From the NCBI GenBank assembly GCA_021234535.1, contig CM037843.1:18941911-19005910 (forward strand): 64,000 nt of DNA, written 5' to 3'. Positions 23,228 to 38,000 of the stretch are shown piece after piece (position 1 is the stretch's first letter; every line of letters starts with the position of its first letter). Under the pieces are notes generated by a model. The model saw only the letters and a list, made by a program, of their open reading frames with translations. It made no database searches and was not told where the DNA came from. Made by a program: the position numbers and the translations under genes. This DNA is from Stichopus chloronotus. Lineage: Eukaryota > Echinodermata > Holothuroidea > Aspidochirotida > Stichopodidae.

Positions 23228-24107
23228 AAACACAATATCTCAAGAAGGGTAACCATGACTGATGTCATACTTGGTGTGTGGGTTGGTCATATTGAGTAGA
23301 TGATCCATATTGTTTTTGGTGGAGGTCAAAGGTCATTTGGGGTCACCAGAGGTCAAAATGTGAAAACCTTGTAACACGATATCTCAAGAACGGTAACTGT
23401 GACTGATGTCATACTTAGTGTGTGGGTTGTTCATATTGAGTAGATGATCCCTATTGTTTTTAGTGGAGGTCAAAGGTCATTTGAGGTCGACGGAGGTCAA
23501 ACTGGAAAAACCTTGTAAACACAATATCTCCAGATGGGTAACTGTGACTGATGTCATTCTTACTGTGTGGGTTGATCATATTAAGTACATGATCCTTATT
23601 GCTTTTGGTGGAGGTCAAAGGTCATTTGAGGTCACCAGAGGTCAAAATGTGAAAACCTTGTAAACACGATATCTCAAGAACGGTAACTGCGACTGATGCC
23701 ATACTTGGTGTGTTTGTTGGTCATATTGAGTAGATGATCCCTATTGTTTTTGGTGGAGATAAAGGTCACTTGAGGTCACCCTGAGTCAAACTGTAAACAC
23801 ATTGTAAACACAGTATCTCTAGAAGGGTAAGTGTGACTGATGTCATACTTGGTGTGTGGGTTAGTCATATTGAGTAGATGACTCCTATTGTTTTTGTGGA
23901 GGTCAAAGGTCGTTTGAGGTCCCCCGAGGTGAAAATGTTCTAGCACATTATCTCCAGAAGAGTAATGTTGACTGATGTCATACTTGATGTGTGGGTTCCC
24001 CATACTGGGTAGGTGATCCCTATTGCTTTTAGTGGACGTCAAATGTCATTTGAGGTCACCAAAATAAAGGTTATTTGGGTTAAAGGCTTATTAATGTGGT
24101 GTTTCAA
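23228..24107. repeat. ~144-bp tandem repeat array with AGGTCA direct repeats
   Basis: Units begin AACACRATATCTCAAGAA near 23228, 23371, 23518, 23662, 23807 and 23942, with a decayed seventh near 24094. Each carries GACTGATGTCATACTT, then a GTGGAGGTCAAAGGTCATTT block. AGGTCAAAGGTCA is intact at 23323, 23467 and 23612 and mutated in later units. Confidence 0.9.
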
Positions 24108-27100
24108 GACCAGTAACTGCAGTTGATCTCATACTTGTCATGTGAATAATTCATGCTTGTTATAATATAACCATGTGGCAAGGTATCACAAAGCCTTTTG
24201 GCTTTCTGGTTCACTCTAGCACCACATTTATGACTCCAAAAGACACCAAATTGCACAAGATTGTAACTAAGGTTACCTAGTAGGTGAAACATTCCTATAA
24301 AGGGGATGGGGGAACACTCCCTCCCTTCCAACCCTCTCCCAGGCAAACCGCTGTGACTTATCTCAAGATTTTTACCACTTATGAAAATAACTTTGGATGA
24401 CAGTTTCTTCCCATCAGAAAAATGACTGCAATGTAGATGCAAAATATTGCATCATGCTTTGTTTAAGGTTACTTGATAGTTGAAAATTTCTCCAAAAGAA
24501 AACAAAAGGTTGTCAGCAGAAAGTAAAAGAAATGAACGAAAGTGAACTGACTTTTCCGGAAATGACGATAGCATGAATATTCCAGATAAGAGAAATCCAC
24601 ATTATTACCATTTTTCCCAGGAATGATTTATTGTAATTGAGTGCAGACTAAAGATCCCTATTTCAAAGCTGTGTACAAGCAGCTCAAATACACTCAGGAA
24701 GCGCCGTTTTCAGCTTTCTGGGGGTTTTGAAAAGTAAAAGTTATCTTGTATGTTTGCTGCCAACTAATGGCGGTGATCCTTCTAGATAGTCCTACGGCTT
24801 ACCTAGTTCCCCCCCCCCCCCCAACATTTTTTGTTTCGTCTACTCCGGCTTCATTAAGACATTCCTTCCCCCCCCCCTCCTTTAATTCTTCACCGTAAAG
24901 GTATCCCTAGTGTCCAAAGCTATCCTGGTGGGGTCGCCACTGATTTTTTTTTTTACCATCACATCCTCTAAAGATATGGCCCTAGCTACCGTCCTGAATA
25001 GGGTGATTACGGTAAATCACGGAAAGCTTGGGGACGGGGCATATTTAGATTGTAGTTGAAATTGTGTAGTACTCCGTCGCACGCAGACTGTGTGTTTTCG
25101 CCAACAAGAGTATGCATCAATAGTTTCGTACATGTTACCAATTGCCCAACACCCGAAGGACGATTCCACAGACGTAGCCTGTGAGGCTATGTGAAGCTAC
25201 CTCTAGTTTGCCGTTTACAAAGAATTGAACACTCGGTTTGCTTCCAAAACCAATCGCTTACACAGCTGTTTACGTTGATATTAATTTTGGTTGCAGTCAT
25301 TTAAACTCTCAGTACGATAAACAAGACATACAAAGAAAGCTATTCATCTTAACTGTATTCGACTTAGGTTTCTACAAAATTTTCAATCCACAATCTAGAT
25401 CATCTTTAGTGTATACCGACAGTCACACAGTAAATTCCTTAGATTCTTTCAATGTACATAGAACTTATTACAACAGAACTTACTATACTGACTTTACAAT
25501 GCTACTTAATTTAGAACTGCTACTCATGTAACTCCAACCAATGCTAATCTGAAGATAACTAAGTCTAAACCATTGGAATCTGTTAGGATGGCTCTTGTGT
25601 GAAAGGAGGGAGCCATAGCGAGGTCGAGGCTGTTGTGTTCTAACAATCAGTCTTCCAGTAGTTCATCCTTCTCAATTTTATGTTTAAAAGTGACTTAAGG
25701 TGCTCAATGGAGATACCTTCTGCTACTTGCCAGAGCATGTATAGGATCTCCAGCCTAGTGGGAATTAATGACGGAAACATTCAGCTTAAAATCTATTCCT
25801 CCGTGAAATTACTTTGTGATCATAGAATACAGACCTGGTATCGCTTAAATGCTCTCAAAACCTCTCTCGTATAGGCTGCTCGAATTTTCTCCCACATAGG
25901 CCTACTTAAATTTACCATTACATCGGGATACACAAGATACTAACTCCATCTTCTTGCAAATGCCTGGATTGATTTTGCATAGCACACAACAGTTATATCT
26001 AAACAGATTCTGTTTGTATTGGAAGGGTTTGAATTTGTTTGAGTGTGAGTGTGTTCCTGACTTTTCTACAACTTTTACTTTCAAGCCAGTCTCTCTCTCA
26101 GGATCTTACTTATCTACTTTTTCAAACTACTATTTGGTGTATTCTCAACAAACATTGCAGTTTCAACATTATATTTCCCCTTTCGAAACTAGTCATACTT
26201 TTTAGTGGATGTGTCTTGTACCCTTTGGAATGTTGCCAAAATTTGGATTTTTAAAAAGGAATTTGTGCGTTTTGGTACGCAGTCACTGTGTTGTCATACA
26301 GAGCTTTCGCTCTGGTATATAGCCTAGTTGAAAACGTTTCATGTTAGAGCAACCACTAATCTGAAGCCTATTCACGTTACCCTGTAGATGGCGCTTTTTC
26401 TCAGTATCTGGAAGGTTGGGGAAAATGTTACGCATTACTCTAAAGAGGTCATTGGCCAAAATTAAAAGTTTTGTTTTGAGATCCATTGCAGTATTTTTGT
26501 TTTTTATCTGTTTGTTTGCCATTGGTTTGGTAAAATGTGTGTGATGAATGGCGTTATAGGTTTTTCCATTAATGGTTTTATTTTCGGGACAAATTTTCCG
26601 AAAGTCAAAATAGGCATTCTACCATCACTATTACTGTCAGGGGGCATCAATGCTAGGGTGAATGGAGTTAGCTACATCAACGAGATCTTCGAATCTTACC
26701 AGTTTGTTGTTTTCGGGTCCCTTGTATGTTGATGTTTGCACTCTTAGTATGTTTTTTAACATATATGAAGTACAACAAGCTCCTAATTCCTCTCTGCTCA
26801 AGTTTTTTCTTCAGTTCCCTATCCCACCTGATCATGAAGACTTGGGCTACATTCCCTGCCTAGGAAACCACCTATGGCTCCACCCTCTTTTTGTTTGAAC
26901 AGTCGGTTATCATACGTACTGACAAATGGGGTAGTAATAATATCTGAGTAGTAGACCACGTAATGGGTAACCCATCATATGCAGAAATGGAAAGCTGTCA
27001 TGATATACCAGTCACATTTAGACACCACAGTCCTCTAAACACGGTCCCATCCCAAGCAAAAAAAAAAAGCACCTCGGACCAAATGTTCGAGGTATCACCT

Positions 27101-28835
27101 GAAGTGGAAGTATAGCCATCCTTCACCCCAAGTTCAATTTTCAGTCAAAATTTATTCTGCCAAGGGCGGGCCTGACGAAAGCCTTGAAAAGAAGCCATTT
27201 TAAGAGAGCCTTCATTAAACATAAGAACTTCCACTTGCCAAATTTTAGGGCGCTTATAATAGACTACAGAATGGAAAATGGCAGACAAAACTTCCGCTGT
27301 TAATCCCAAATAAGACCATAGGGCCAGTTTCTTCTATATTTGATACAAAAATAGATAACCCAAGCAACACATGAAAACAAGTGGACATGTAGCCACTTAT
27401 CCAGCTGAATTAGGGATCAGCCACTGTCCGACAAAAAAAAATGTACTGCGAAGGACACCACAGATTTCCTGAAATGAACCCAAATAGGGCCTCACATAAA
27501 CATCAGAAATACAGTACCAAGTTTTAAAGTGTCCCCAACAGATCACAGCCTAAAGTTCGCATGGGCTGTATACCCTTTTTTGGGCTTTTTGGGCTAATGT
27601 ACAGGAAATTTGTTGGACTTGGTTTTTTTTTGTGATCCTTAGATGTACTGTAAGTTTCAAATAGACGAAAATGTATCCATACACCTTTCTTCACTGAATA
27701 CGTTTTGGGCCACTTTGGACCTATTGTCTGGGACAATGTACATTATAAAGTTGCTGTTATTGATATTTTTGTGATCCATGCTCTGCAAAAACAAGGATTA
27801 TCCATGCACCGTTTCAGCTAAATAACTCAAACTTTTGGGCCCTTTAATGCTTCTCTCTGGACTTGTGTCACACCCATTTTTACTATTACTGAACCCTAGA
27901 GGACATTTTCTCAGCTCCCTGATTTTCTGTTTAAATTCATCAATGTGCCTTTTCAGCTGCAAAAGGCATTTGTGCCCTCCTGTTCTGGGAAACAGGGCAA
28001 ATGTACATAAAACGTCCGACTCGGACCCAACCTACATAATGGGTCTAGTGATAGAGGCACATATCGTCACACGTCTAAGCAGTGACATTTCAGGTTCGTG
28101 TCAAAGATTTAAAGCATCGGAAGAGTCTGGCCAGCGGTCATTTTGTCGGCAGGACTTTCTAAATCCACCAGGCCTTACAAACCGCCCAGATGACCGAAGT
28201 TCTGCAAAACGGCACTTCGGAGGTGTCCTATAAGCTGCATGCACACATTCCTGAAATATTGATCTCATGTTTGTAATTTACAAATGAGAAAATCTATCCA
28301 TAAAAATGATAATAACTCGGATTGCTTTTATCTAAGAATATTCCCACATGTTCAATCGCTTTCTTTTCTATGTCGACACGTGTTAACATATTAAACAAGT
28401 CCGGGGAGAGCAAAACTCTGTATCTTCTATTAGGGTTCTTAGATAAATTTATATCGCAACTGTGTAAAAGCGTAACTGCATAAGTAACTTACTACTTAAT
28501 CTGTTAACCTATAAATTAATGGACCTTCATTTTTAACCACCTTCTCATAAACAAATACGTCAGTGAATTGGCTAAATATAGCCTAGCTATGTGATACTGT
28601 TTACTTTACTTCATATTATCCAATCTTTGTAAAGTCTGCCATTGCCATAATTTGCCATCCGAGATTGTATAAGTTACCTTTACGTCCCGTATCCTTTGAG
28701 GTTCTTAGTAATTTTGGAACTTCAGCCACGACTCTCGACGACACTGGTCGACGTTACAATATTCATTAGTTCAAACTTCTTTTTCGTCTTTGTCTACACC
28801 TGTCATGAATATTTAAGAGATGTGAGCATTTTATC
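24108..28835. other. Intergenic downstream of gene A, unassigned
   Basis: No gene recognised. C runs occur near 24800-24880 and CGCCACTG near 24938 resembles a hAT-like end without a partner. A 79-codon minus-strand frame at 26283-26522 has no clear family. The gene A 3' UTR and polyA signal should lie just left of 28836 but no good AATAAA was found. Confidence 0.45.
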
Positions 28836-29030
28836 TTACTCTCCTGTTGTGTTTTGCTTTACGTCGTATTGCTCTCTAAGGTTGAATCCGGTTAACTTTT
28901 GAATGTAATTACTCAGAGTGGTTGTTTTCTTTTCCTCTGTCGTGTCTCCTCTGTCATTAGTTTGCGATGTTACGTCATCAGTGGCTGTTTCGGATTGTCT
29001 TTTCCTAGAAGTCGCAGAACGGCTGAGAGT
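28836..29030 (-). CDS. Gene A exon 19: end of cytoplasmic tail and stop
   Basis: Codes for 64 residues (874-937) and a TAA stop. The tail is Ser/Thr-rich and charged, with basic SRKRQS, and shows no heptad pattern. It is far shorter than vertebrate GABA-B tails, which carry a coiled coil. Acceptor CGCAG/ACTCTC. Confidence 0.82.
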   Translation of the reverse strand, partial: TLSRSATSRKRQSETATDDVTSQTNDRGDTTEEKKTTTLSNYIQKLTGFNLREQYDVKQNTTGE

Positions 29031-32000
29031 CTGCGGGGCAAAAGGAAAGGAAAGTTGAATAGAAATTTGTAACAAAAATATCTGACATAGTGAATGTTTT
29101 TTACATATCAGCTCAGGCAGCTCTTCAATTTCTTTTATATGGCAGGGAATACTAAATCAAATGTAAAGAAAATATACGATTGAGCGTTTTAGCCATTATC
29201 TGTTCATATCTAAAATCTTTAAACTAAGCTCATTTGATTTTAAATAATTTGGTCCCTTAAAATATGTCCATTTATTTGTGAATTTATTTTTTTCTTGGAG
29301 TAGCTTAGCGGAAAGAGATGGTCTATGGAGGGTTTCATACGAAGAAAGATCTTGTTTGCACGTGTGTAGTACATATGCCATGACAGAGCTTAGTCTACCG
29401 TGGTTCACAATTATCAATGTCAGTTTTATTAAAGAACTTGATGTACAAATGCATGCAAAATTAAAAAAAAGAAATGCTCAAGAAAGAAAAGAAATTAATG
29501 TTTACCTCAGGGTCTGACGTCGATTGCTTTCTACTAGCGTCTGGATATTTGTAAACGAATATTACCTGAGAAAGGAGATGACCATTTTTACTTTATTGCC
29601 CATACCGTCAATGACGTCATTTGTTCAATTGTATCCATGTTGTTAGTGGAAACTCATCAACTGAATCTAAATCAAGAAGTAATTTTCATCCATTTATTCC
29701 ACAGACTCCTATTGCCCATTTCAGTTAGTCTACATTACATTGTCCTACAGATAAGACACGGTCAAACCACCGACGGATGAATACGATAAAACATGCATTG
29801 ACAGTCTTTTGTTGTCTGCTATATACACAAAACAATGGTGATATTTTGTCTTTTGTCTTATCTCGTACTAACCTTGTTGGCTTGTTGTGAATCTTGTTAA
29901 GCTCTTCTCGAGCTTCGTTTTCAATAAAATGAGATTATTAATAAATCTAAGTTTTCTTTCGTTTTCGTTTTTTTTTTCATTAAATATTGTTTTGTGGGTC
30001 AACAAGGTTTTAGTATCTTTGGACCAGTTAAATGTAGGATAATAAACATCGTTTGCATTGCACAGGTCCAATGGATAATGCATTATCGGGATAACCCCCC
30101 AATCATGCAGTATCCGTTAGTTATTACTGCTCTGTTCAGTGTTGATAACCAGTTAAGTAAAGCCATTTACCGGTACTTAAACTTTTAATGCCAAATCTTT
30201 AGAGAATAATAAGGTCACTTTTATTGCTTTAAGTGTAATTTATTTTAGTTGTAAAATAAGCATCTACAGATACTGTCTGCTTTGCCTTTGAGAAATTCGT
30301 ATGCATAATTTTAGGGGATATAGTCTAAGCTATGGGGCTTACGCCGGTCTAAGTTATGCAGGCCCTCGGGTCAACTGATTATCTCGGACTGAGTTGTAAA
30401 AGGAGACAGTGAAATCTTCTTACCTTTGGGAGGAAGATTACGATGAGAGTAAATGTTGCGCAGAAATTCATGACTGAGGATACCATAATGTATTGGAATG
30501 CACGCTTCTCCGGAAAAGCTACGGAAACACTTACTCCAATGACGCAGAGAACCGTAGTGTTATATACGCAGATGGCGATTAACTTGCTATCGTTGAGAAC
30601 TGGTATGGTCACCTGAAATAATTAAAACAAAACATTGATTGAATTGTGCAGAATTTGTGACATGGTTCTTGTAGGATGTAACTACTTACAAACAACGTTC
30701 CCATTCGATATTAATACTTTCATTGAATTTACTTAGGTCACATATGCATAAGCCCTGGTAATCTTGGATAAAGCAAAGTAATGTAAAACTTACAGTTCTC
30801 GTCTGCCAAGCAAGAAATACCCCGAATGTAAGAATCAATCCTTTATAGACTCCCAGCAGACTAATCCAGACAGTAATGTGTTCACAGTCACACGCTAGTA
30901 CATACTCCTCTGCATTCAATGTCTGTTGTAAAGTGATTAAAATAAATTATCTCATTTATATGTCAGAAGTGTGCTGTCTTTAGGTTAAATTTTACAAAAT
31001 ACATGATGAATCAGAAAGAGGGGAAAATTTAATAACAACAAGAGAGTCATAAACTATATATCTTACTTTCATCTCAGTTTTACAGACGATTGACAACTGT
31101 TACTAATGCAGTTCCACTTTCTCTGCATTTCAAATTTTCCTCCTCATGTCCCACAATCTTAACCCTACAACCCCTCCCCCCCCCCCCCACCGCCCCCGCT
31201 CCTCTTCCATGTACGTCAATCCATGGTCAGATGTGGGGGAACAGAATTTGCTTTGGAAGTTTAGACTGTTACAGTTGCGTTGCCAGGATTATTCAACGGG
31301 GGGGGGGGGGGGGGGGAGAGGGAACATAACGGATTGGCTAATTCGCTAATTGGAAGTTTAGACTTCCAATAGGTATGCATACCTAGGGAGGTAGAAAAAG
31401 TATGGTTCCGGATATTTTAGTTCCCTCCTAGAGTGAAAATATTTTTGTTGTTAGAAACCAACTTTCTTGGGTAATTCATCCAAATTTTGTTCATTTAGTT
31501 GTTATTATACATACGACGAGACACAGAATGGTGGACTGGAAGTTTCACAGTGCGCTCCCTTTGATAAGAGCAGCGACCATCAGTTGGCTCGTACCGTATT
31601 GTGCCACACGATTTGTTGACATCAATACGTCTATGGTAGGACATATCAGGCACTTGTCCAAGACTTTCAACTGGGTAGGTGTTGAACGCGATGTGCTTTT
31701 ACGCGCACTTCTCGGGAAGACTGTCTAAGACGAGCGCCACCATTTCTTGACGAGGCGCGTGCAAGAAAATTTTTAGCTTTGCAAGCCCTGAATTAGGAAT
31801 ATCATGTCCGCAATTTCTCAATTAATGACAAAAATATCAGTCTTTGGAAAAATGGTAGTTGTTTGGATCGCTTTTATCTATAGAATGTTTGTTCCGATTA
31901 AATCGCGTTTGATCTCAAAAAGCCTTACAGTCGGCCCAAGCCAAAATCTGACTACCTAAGCGGAGACTACCTATAAGCGGAGAGCCACTATCAGTTGAGG

Positions 32001-35000
32001 TCAGCGTACAAAATTTGGGCCCAAAACACTAACTAGATAACCGGAAATGGCATTCTCGGGCCCATTTCTTCTATTTACTTTACGCCTTACCTCACCCCTT
32101 ACAAATACATGTAGTTATGTTTTACGTTAAGTTATTTTTGGATCAAATTATGACTGTGCCATCACAACAACCTTCTCCCACCTCCCTTAGAGGCGCAACT
32201 GAACTAAAGGTGATTTAATACCTGTTTAATAATACCTTGACGCTATCTAAGGGGAGTACCACCATCAACTGGGGAGTAGCATACGAGAACATTTTTGACA
32301 AAAGTACGTGCCATGCATGTTTGTTTATGTCTTTGTTTTTTTCTTCGTTTAATTGCTTGTTTGCGTGCTTGTTTGTTTATGAGGACTAACGGGGGTCACA
32401 TCAGCGGCGTGGCCAGGGGATTGTGGAATTTATCCCCACACTTTTCTGAAAACTTTTTTTTTCTATATTAAAAAAGCACACGCAGAGACACTGTACTACT
32501 GTGGTAAACTTATGTGACCTGAATCTGACCAGTTTTACATAGGAGGGGTTACACAGGAGGGGCAAACCCCCTGCTTACCCCTTAAGGCTACTAGGTCGAA
32601 TTGAAAGGCTGTACTCAGTTTTGTGCTCAATATAATAATGCGAATTATGTTATCAGCAAGATGTGATCATAGCAATCTTGACAATTTATCAAATGATACA
32701 TTACGCATATACATAAGTTATATACATATGGTGTTTGTACATCAAATTATAGTGACAGTTCTCTGACTGTATTACTTGATTTCCACACAGTAACTTAACT
32801 ACAGAGGTCTTTTCAGTGACGACGCGTTGCCCGTGGAGACGCAACTATCGGTCTCACCGGATGGAAAACAAACCAACTACCCATACGCATAACGTACTGT
32901 GATGTACTTGCTTCTCGAGTTGTCTGTCTGTTTTCCATCCACATAGTGACGTAACAATAGGAGTGACGTCAGGTCACCTCTATATTATGCTGATTCAAAT
33001 ATTTAGAGAAAAAAAAAGACTTACAATTTGTCGATGATCCAAAGGATCAACGAATTGCCAAGTGAGCAGAATGATGACGTCGACTATCAAAAATATTCCA
33101 ACCATCAAGAACAAGTTAGAATCTTTGATTCTCTGGAAAATATTAAAAAATATATAGTAATTAAGAACAAAAGAAAACTTTACACACACACACACACACA
33201 TATCGAACAATCAAATCTGAGAGACAAAACAGATCAGAATAGAGCTTATATAAGGGTGGGGTTTATTGAGTTCACTTCAGTTTTTTATTTTCCCTCCCTT
33301 TGCAATCAAAACAAAGACACTGACTTGCATAAATGTACATTTGATCATAAATGAGTACAAATTATCAATACACAGTACACAAAAACTTACAGTAAGTGAC
33401 AAAGTGAAATGCAAAGGTAGGTGGAACAAGAACGAAGTTTTCACGTTTGAGTAATCGATAATTATATCGATGAGTTTGCGAGGACAAAAACACATGACAA
33501 TGCTTATTTTAGCATAAATAGTGAACTTTCACTTTATATAGTTATGAAAACTGTCAAGATACTTGAAGTTCTCAACCTGACCTATCATGTCTGTTTGCAT
33601 ATGAATTAGCTCTAATAAATGTGTCTGGTCGCAAATCTTAAAATCCATATTGAATCATGACACATGAGGATACTCTTTGGAGGGACTATTTTTTATTGGT
33701 ATGTGAAGGAAAGTTGTCAGATTCAAGACAATTTAGTGAACTTCACGAAACAGCTGCATGTGACTCTTAAAGACAGTTGTTGTGAACCTGTAAATGCAAT
33801 TTTATCTTGAAAACATCAAATTTGTTACACGACATATTCATGGGAGACGGGAATTGCAGAAATACTGTTTTTATTAAATGCGGAATACATATAGAATACC
33901 GGCTTAAACTGGAGTATTTAATGCGGCAATGTAACACAGCTGTGCTACATAAGTGACTGATTCAATGACAAATTAGTCCTTCCTAATATATACGTCATAT
34001 TTCTTTGTATGTCCTTTAAAGTTTTGAGAAAAGTTGGACTTAGTACTTGAAAACATTTTTGTCACGAAAGGTTTTATCATATCTAACAGAGCACATTGTT
34101 AATGGAGTACAAGCTATCTTATTAACTGATCATGTTGAAGTATGTTGATGTCTTACTTTTGTTTTCGCGCCGTCTTTGGTATTAGCCACCTTGTACACTC
34201 TCCACGTTTTGCTGAAAATTGATCCGAAGCCAATGACGAAGCCGACAGATATGAGCCAAATTCTAAGCTGTGAAATATATGAATCACCCCAAGGCGAAAT
34301 ATACTCAACGTATGACAAGACAAGGGAATGACCGCAGTATTTATCTGCAACAGCTTTCTCAAATCAATATATGAGAATATTCACCAATGAATGACACAAT
34401 TCCAAATTACTTTTGTAATTGACTCCCCTAAAAATTCCTTACAATGATTTAAAAAGACACATTTTTACCTCAATAACTCCAAATTCTAAGCTGTAACACA
34501 AATTTAAATCATTACAACGTGAAGTATTCTCACATTTGGAAAACAAAAACTGACAGTCAACTTTCTTAAAAAAAATGCACTTGTATATATCAATGATGAA
34601 AGCTATTTCAAAACATTTTGTAATATGGGTAGGCTTTCCGGACCTTTAAATTTATTAGAATTAAAAGAAGAGGACTAAATATTTTACCACAATTTCCCAC
34701 TTAATATATTACAAAATAAATACTTACAAAAGTTGTATATAGAGTACATTGCAGTATACTGTTCTGAAACTTTTTCTTTCATATTTATTTACGGTATAGG
34801 TTATTTGCTTCTCACCATACAGAAACCAGTTGAAAGGTTTCTCTCTCCATGCCCATGTACAACTTCAAGACCAAGAATACATGTTGCCAGATATATCAAA
34901 ATACAGCCAAGTATAATGAGGTTGTTGAGCTTCGGACTGGATGGTTTCACAAAACTTAAAGCAAAGAAATTATGCTTGTAATAAATAAGTAATGCAATAA

Positions 35001-38000
35001 ATCTACTATGAAATTATAAATGCTCTACGATCAAATATATAGGTTGAGGTAACAATGCTTGACCTAGGGAAACAGTTTTCTGCTTATGTGTGGATGTTCA
35101 TCATCCCCTACATCCATAGAACTAAATGCATATCAATGTAGGCTAATCTATACAGGATGTACAGCTCAGTTTAAGTAAAATGGAATAATGATTTATAATT
35201 CGCACATATCCACCCTACAGGGTGCTCAAGGCGCAGTATGGAAAAAATTAAAAAAAGAACTACTGGAAAGCTTCACACATAAGGTGACTTTTAAGGTGTT
35301 TCTTGAAAGTTGCAATACTGGTACATGACTTCAGTTCATAAGGTAAGGTGTTCCAAAGACGTGGAGCGGCAACCTTGAAAGACCTGTCACCCCATAGATG
35401 TTTAGACCTGTGTTCCTGGAGGTTAAATGTGTTACTTGAACGAAGATTCCGTGATGGAGAGTACAGTTGGAGTAATTCCGAAACATAAATGGAAGTAAGG
35501 AAGCTTCATTAAATGTGAATTCTTACTTGTGTTTTCGAGCCATTATATTGAAAATTAGAAAGCTGATAGCAAGTGCGATCCCCAACACAGCCACCGTGCA
35601 CATAACAAAAAATGAAGTCAAAGATAAGCCGACCTCTACTGCAGGGGTGCGATCCACGGGCATTTTACCATCTGTAAAGAAAAATATTATATATTTGTAT
35701 AAATAAAATTCATATAGATTACACGTAGAGAAAACTACCAAAAATTAACTCGAAATTAATGCAACAGTTATCTGACCCCATACAAATGAAGCATTCAATT
35801 ACTATTTACTGGAAGAAATTTCAAAGAAAATTTTGTACACAAAGCTTTTGGATTAGCCTTCTTTGAGTGAATTGAAGCAGGAATAGATATGTATCTTTTT
35901 TTTCAAATGATATTCATGCCAAGTCCCCTAAGCTAAATGCCAGCTCCCTCCAACCTTAGCATTTCTTTGTTTTAGTGAGGTTAAACTCGTTGCAAAACCT
36001 CATCGCCTTAGGTCAGGTTTATCACCTCATGATGTGCATGATCCACATGATTGAATTGTGTCAATACATTGTATAGGTTTTCTTGAGCTGCATGACATGG
36101 GCTATAGTATGTCCATAGTATGTCCATAACCAATACATGTGTAATCGAGCACAGAATGGGTTTGTTAACCATTTTAGTACAGTCATAACGTAATGTAATT
36201 TGGGAGATGTCTATATTAACTAACAGTGTATGCCATAGAATATACACCTCTGTCATCTTGCATACATATCTACATCCGACAATTTAAATTCATTTACCAA
36301 TGTACCAAGTTGTGACAGACAGTGATTAATATGAACCATATTGAAACCATTTTTCTTACCGTGCCACCTAAACTCATAGTGCCATTCCTCCTCCAATGAA
36401 CCATCAGGCAAAGCCGAAAGAGTTAAGATCGGCCTCTCCTGGAAATCTGAGTGTAAATTACAAACAAAAAGCCATTAACGTACTGCAGATAAACTGTTCT
36501 TGTAAAACATTATTGAAAAGAGAAGCAATAAGCAAATGAAATATTCATAGACGAAACACACCGAAAAACGAGCAAACAGACAGACATACACAATACATCA
36601 CACATAATATACATAGTCCTAGGCACGCATGAGAGCATGCGTTTTAGGTGTCCGTAAATTTTGGTTTTGCAAAGACTATTGCAATAGCGACTTGGGTACA
36701 GCGAACCTGGTCTCATCTTGCATATAAATGGCCGCTTGGATTCATCGCTGTTTGCTGGAATCCAGTCACCAGTTTCGATATCCCAGATATAACTGGTAGC
36801 TCTTCTTCCTTCAAAATTCGGAGGGGACCAGACCAACTCGTTTTGTTTTCTGTCTGTCCAAATCGCCTCATCTGATGTTGCGTCATATGTTAAACCAATG
36901 AACCTTGACAAAGAAACAAACAAGAGTGTCATGATAATGACCAATACTGTAATACAAAAGAGTAACAACTGTAGTATAGAGTAGATTCATACATACTTTT
37001 GGGAAGAATTCTCAACTACTATTGGCCCATTTCAGTCAGGTGACCGAGCATTACCTTGTGGATAAAACACGGGAGTTTAACGGTAAAATCACCCACTGAT
37101 GAATGCAATAAAGACGAAGATCGACACACTTTTTTCCTAACTACCATCAAACAATGGTGGGTAATTTGCATATTACCCAAACTTGTTGACATGTTTTCAA
37201 TAGAAATGCAATTACTTACAAACCCAAAGTTTCTTTCGTTTTCATCTTTTTTTTTTTATGAAAATCTCGTTTTGTATGTGTAAACAAGGTTAATCACGGA
37301 CTGCGCCCTCGTACATCGCTTGCATTAACCCCCCGGTCGTGCATTATCTTACAGGTTATAGCACGGTGACGCACTGATAAACCGTTCAATATAAAATATG
37401 CAAACTACCGTTAATGCTAACGTTTCTTCCTTTGTCGAAATGTGCTAGATGAGATGGAATAGAGAGCCGAAAATCGCCATGATGTATTCGCAACAAACCT
37501 AAAAACGGGGCTATTTTAAATGAATCCGAGACGAAAAAAAGTGAAAGTCGTATTCATAACGTCACAGCTCTAAAACGGTCTGTAATGCTTTAACGGAAAT
37601 GTGTCGTTTCAAATGTACCAACATGGCATACAAACAAAAAAGGTATACTCCTCTCACCAATAAAGATCTACAAACAGTGCAAATTCCTTAAAACATTATC
37701 CTCAAGAAATGTTACGAGAGATGCATTATCTGAAACTGTGGATAAATGAGTGTTTCTTGAGCAACAAATAATTGAATTTCTATCTATAAGAACTCTGTTT
37801 CTTAAAATAGGAGCTATCGTCATCTTGTGACGATAAATTATTGGTCAAAATATTAGTCAAAAGTATGATTTTTGTTCTCTGTAACAGAAACACCTTATTT
37901 CAATTACAAGTTGAATTTGCATGCACATATTTTTAACTTACTTTAATAATACATTATGTTTTACGGTGCAGCCTCATAAAGTATTCGATAGCCGTTAATT

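Noticed and set aside
24780..24945. Second hAT-like copy
   Set aside because: Only one terminus-like CGCCACTG; the left border could not be found.
25579..25643. Small element with TGTTAG...CTAACA ends
   Set aside because: Six-base ends only, no target duplication, no second copy.
26283..26522. 79-codon minus-strand frame as part of a retroelement
   Set aside because: Composition is plausible but no landmark motif was seen.
32395..32480. CAGCGGCGTGGCCAGGGG as a hAT-like end
   Set aside because: No matching second end or 8-bp duplication nearby.
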